Below, in pieces: positions 62,491 to 64,000 of a DNA stretch of 64,000 bases; the stretch's first letter is position 1, and the number at the start of each line of letters is the position of its first letter. The position numbers were made by a program, and so were the translations under genes. Location: assembly GCA_944323685.1 (NCBI GenBank), contig CALUTJ010000005.1, positions 57,534 to 121,533 of the forward strand, given 5' to 3'. This DNA comes from Candidatus Gastranaerophilales bacterium (GTDB lineage Bacteria; Cyanobacteriota; Vampirovibrionia; Gastranaerophilales; Gastranaerophilaceae). The notes below the pieces were generated by a model. The model had not been told where the DNA came from. It did no database searches and saw only the letters and a program-made list of their open reading frames with translations.

Positions 62491-63126
62491 TTAAATATTG
62501 TTTGCGCCAAAATAGCAATTATATTTCTTTTCGTATCCTATATTAGTTTTGCTGTCGTGACCGGGATAGACATCTGTGTCATCATCGAGCTTAAACAGTT
62601 TTTGAGTTATAGAATCGCTCAGTTTTGCAAAGCTACCGCCCTCAAAATCAGTTCTGCCGACAGATGTATAAAACAGTGTATCTCCTGAAAACAGCATTTT
62701 GTCTAACAGAAAACAAACACTGCCCGGAGTATGCCCCGGCGTATGTATAACTTTAATTTCTTTATCACCGATTTTAAAAATGTCGTTTTGCGTGAAAGTT
62801 ATCACCTTTTCAGGCGGGAGTGTGTTTGCTACAAAGCCGAAACGCTCAAGCTGTTTTGGCAAATTTTCCACAAGATATTTGTCGTCTTCGTGAACATAAA
62901 CAGGTACTTTAAAATATTGCTGAGCATCTCTTTCACCGAGTATATGGTCAAAATGCCCGTGAGTATTAAGAATATACTTTAAAGCTGCATTGTTTTTTTC
63001 AAGTTCATCTTTAATCAAATGAAAATCTCCGCCAAGGTCAATCAAAACCGCTTCTTTAGACTCATCGTCAATAAGAAGGTATGCATTTGTCCCTATCAGA
63101 CCGAGCGGATAAGTTTTTAAAATCAT
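62491..63126 (-). CDS. Metallo-beta-lactamase-fold hydrolase (glyoxalase II-like)
   Basis: 211 aa from the ATG at 63126, which has GGGGA 7 bases upstream; an ATG at 63150 is also in frame. The metal motif HxHxDH is in LNTHGHFDHILG; further ligands are in VIHTPGHTPGSVCFLLD, LFSGDTLFYTSVGRTDF and VYPGHDSKT. This set fits small glyoxalase II-like thioester hydrolases, which cut S-lactoylglutathione or similar. The true substrate is not certain. Confidence 0.88.
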   Translation of the reverse strand: MILKTYPLGLIGTNAYLLIDDESKEAVLIDLGGDFHLIKDELEKNNAALKYILNTHGHFDHILGERDAQQYFKVPVYVHEDDKYLVENLPKQLERFGFVANTLPPEKVITFTQNDIFKIGDKEIKVIHTPGHTPGSVCFLLDKMLFSGDTLFYTSVGRTDFEGGSFAKLSDSITQKLFKLDDDTDVYPGHDSKTNIGYEKKYNCYFGANNI

Positions 63127-63155
63127 CTGTAATCCCCGTAATATGTCCAAAAAAA

Positions 63156-63440
63156 TTATATCATAAAATTTACGGATTGTTTGTTAGCATCAAGTTCCGC
63201 CTGCTGGTTCGGGGTTCTTTGTTCAGGAGGAATGCTTTCAAGTTTTGCAATTCTTTTTTGAATCAATCTGTTTTTAAGGTTTTCAATGATACGGGTTATA
63301 AAAGATTTTTTAGGGACCTCAGTATTATCACCTACAACATCTCCGACTTTCACGCTTGCAATAGCAGGGGTAGTATTTTGAGTCTGCCAGTTCTGAGAAG
63401 TTTTTTGCATTGTAGAAAGTAAACTTGCACCTGCAACCAT
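63156..63440 (-). CDS. Hypothetical protein (94 aa)
   Basis: A polar N-terminus rich in Thr, Gln and Asn is followed by a basic helix (FITRIIENLKNRLIQKRIAK) and an acidic/Gln tail. No signal peptide or family. An AAAGGGATAAATT-type ribosome site precedes the ATG. It may share a transcript with the MBL hydrolase, whose ATG is 30 bases downstream. Confidence 0.58.
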   Translation of the reverse strand: MVAGASLLSTMQKTSQNWQTQNTTPAIASVKVGDVVGDNTEVPKKSFITRIIENLKNRLIQKRIAKLESIPPEQRTPNQQAELDANKQSVNFMI

Positions 63441-64000
63441 AATTTATCCCTTTCATTATCTTTGATATTATAAAACACAAAATGAATTTTTTTTGCTACT
63501 GCATAAAAACTTTTACCAAAGTCAGAAATAGTTAAAAGAGTATTTACGAATGACCGTTCTTTGCTATTCCGGCGGATTTTGAGCGGCTGTACAGTCGAAC
63601 GAAGCACCGTAGGTCGGGCTTTCATTCCCCCAAAAAACTAAAACCTTAACCGCGCAAGCGGTAGGGGGTTGCCTTCTTTTGCCGTTGAGCTGTGGCGAAA
63701 CGTGCAAAATGGATTCACGACTTCACAATGATATTGCCAATACACATTTTTCATTTAACAGCGAACTGGGGCGGAGCCATGACCGAATACGATTAGAGAT
63801 TTTTAAATGAAGGAATGAAAATTTACCGTACCGAAAATTGTATTTTGAGCAGGTAGGTTAGGCTTTCAGCCCAACTGTCATTCTGAAGCATCCGTCTTTG
63901 AAGTTTTTGCGATGATTGTGTGTGTTCAGAATCTTACCGGCTGGGCGTGGAATTACTTGGCTGGTAATGTGTATTGTCGACCCTCACCTGCGTCCGTAAT
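63441..64000. other. Repeat-containing non-coding end of window
   Basis: No gene supported. It holds the 32-bp repeat matching 41731-41762 (63573-63604), a decayed relative of the central module of the interspersed repeat (about 63669-63730: TTGCCTTCTTTTGCC, GAGCTGTGGCGAAACGTGCA), and a GTTAGGCT / AGCCCAAC hairpin near 63858. Confidence 0.6.
63573..63604 (-). repeat. 32-bp repeat, second copy
   Basis: Reverse complement of 41731-41762 with two changes (CC for GT). It lies in the non-coding DNA near the right edge. Confidence 0.7.

Overview
The window is AT-rich bacterial chromosome and looks like a non-photosynthetic cyanobacterial relative (Vampirovibrionia/Melainabacteria, most like gut Gastranaerophilales). 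This placement is an inference from the gene mix, not a marker-gene result. The signs are: a Gram-negative envelope gene (kdsA), flagella (fliF-G-H-I-J-K), pilT with type IV prepilin-like proteins, ADP-forming acetyl-CoA synthetase as in fermenters, and many lineage-type hypothetical proteins. Several of those carry a short [S/N]F[K/S/G][A/G]-like motif near the N-terminus.

Layout. 0-4.5 kb: three minus-strand prepilin-like genes, two of them very large and glycine-rich. 4.7-9.2 kb: a secreted WG-repeat protein, a large AsmA-like protein and a small unknown. 9.6-12.8 kb: a two-component pair and small unknowns. 12.8-13.4 kb: tRNA-Glu and hairpin-rich non-coding DNA. 13.4-30.8 kb: housekeeping and repair genes (HAD phosphatase, MmcQ/YjbR, valS, ADP-forming acetyl-CoA synthetase, divergent tag/ogt, comF, rseP, GT-C glycosyltransferase, kdsA, pilT, matrixin-like protease, tspO). 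30.8-38.5 kb: a secreted trehalose-synthase-like GH13 enzyme, family 4 uracil-DNA glycosylase, then surface-glycan genes around an XRE regulator (GT2/pyruvyl-transferase fusion, GT2, uronate epimerase), and a flavodoxin-fold oxidoreductase. 38.6-42.2 kb: a calpain-like protease with an EF-hand, ssrA (tmRNA), and about 1 kb of tandem and palindromic repeats after it. 42.2-48.6 kb: a tightly packed operon of two membrane proteins and a GH13 enzyme. 48.8-53.8 kb: a four-gene glycerol-phosphate-polymer-like operon ending in a YidC-like/LtaS-like fusion. 54.2-61.5 kb: flagellar basal-body and export genes in two opposed blocks. 61.5-64 kb: small Cys-rich proteins, an MBL hydrolase, and repeats.

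A structured intergenic repeat recurs six times (8.6, 9.4, 13.2, 23.1, 27.2 and 53.9 kb). It has a long form of about 168-178 bp and a short form of about 123 bp that lacks a central hairpin module. It sits between genes in both orientations and behaves as a mobile or structural small element.

The most unusual biology is: (1) the operon TagD-like cytidylyltransferase / methyltransferase / CDP-glycerol glycerophosphotransferase / YidC-LtaS fusion, a teichoic-acid-like toolkit in a bacterium that also has kdsA; (2) the giant glycine-rich prepilin-like proteins; (3) a bacterial calpain-like protease with an EF-hand; and (4) an array of 126-bp repeats that begins inside the 3' end of ssrA. No CRISPR array, rRNA operon or intact insertion sequence was seen.
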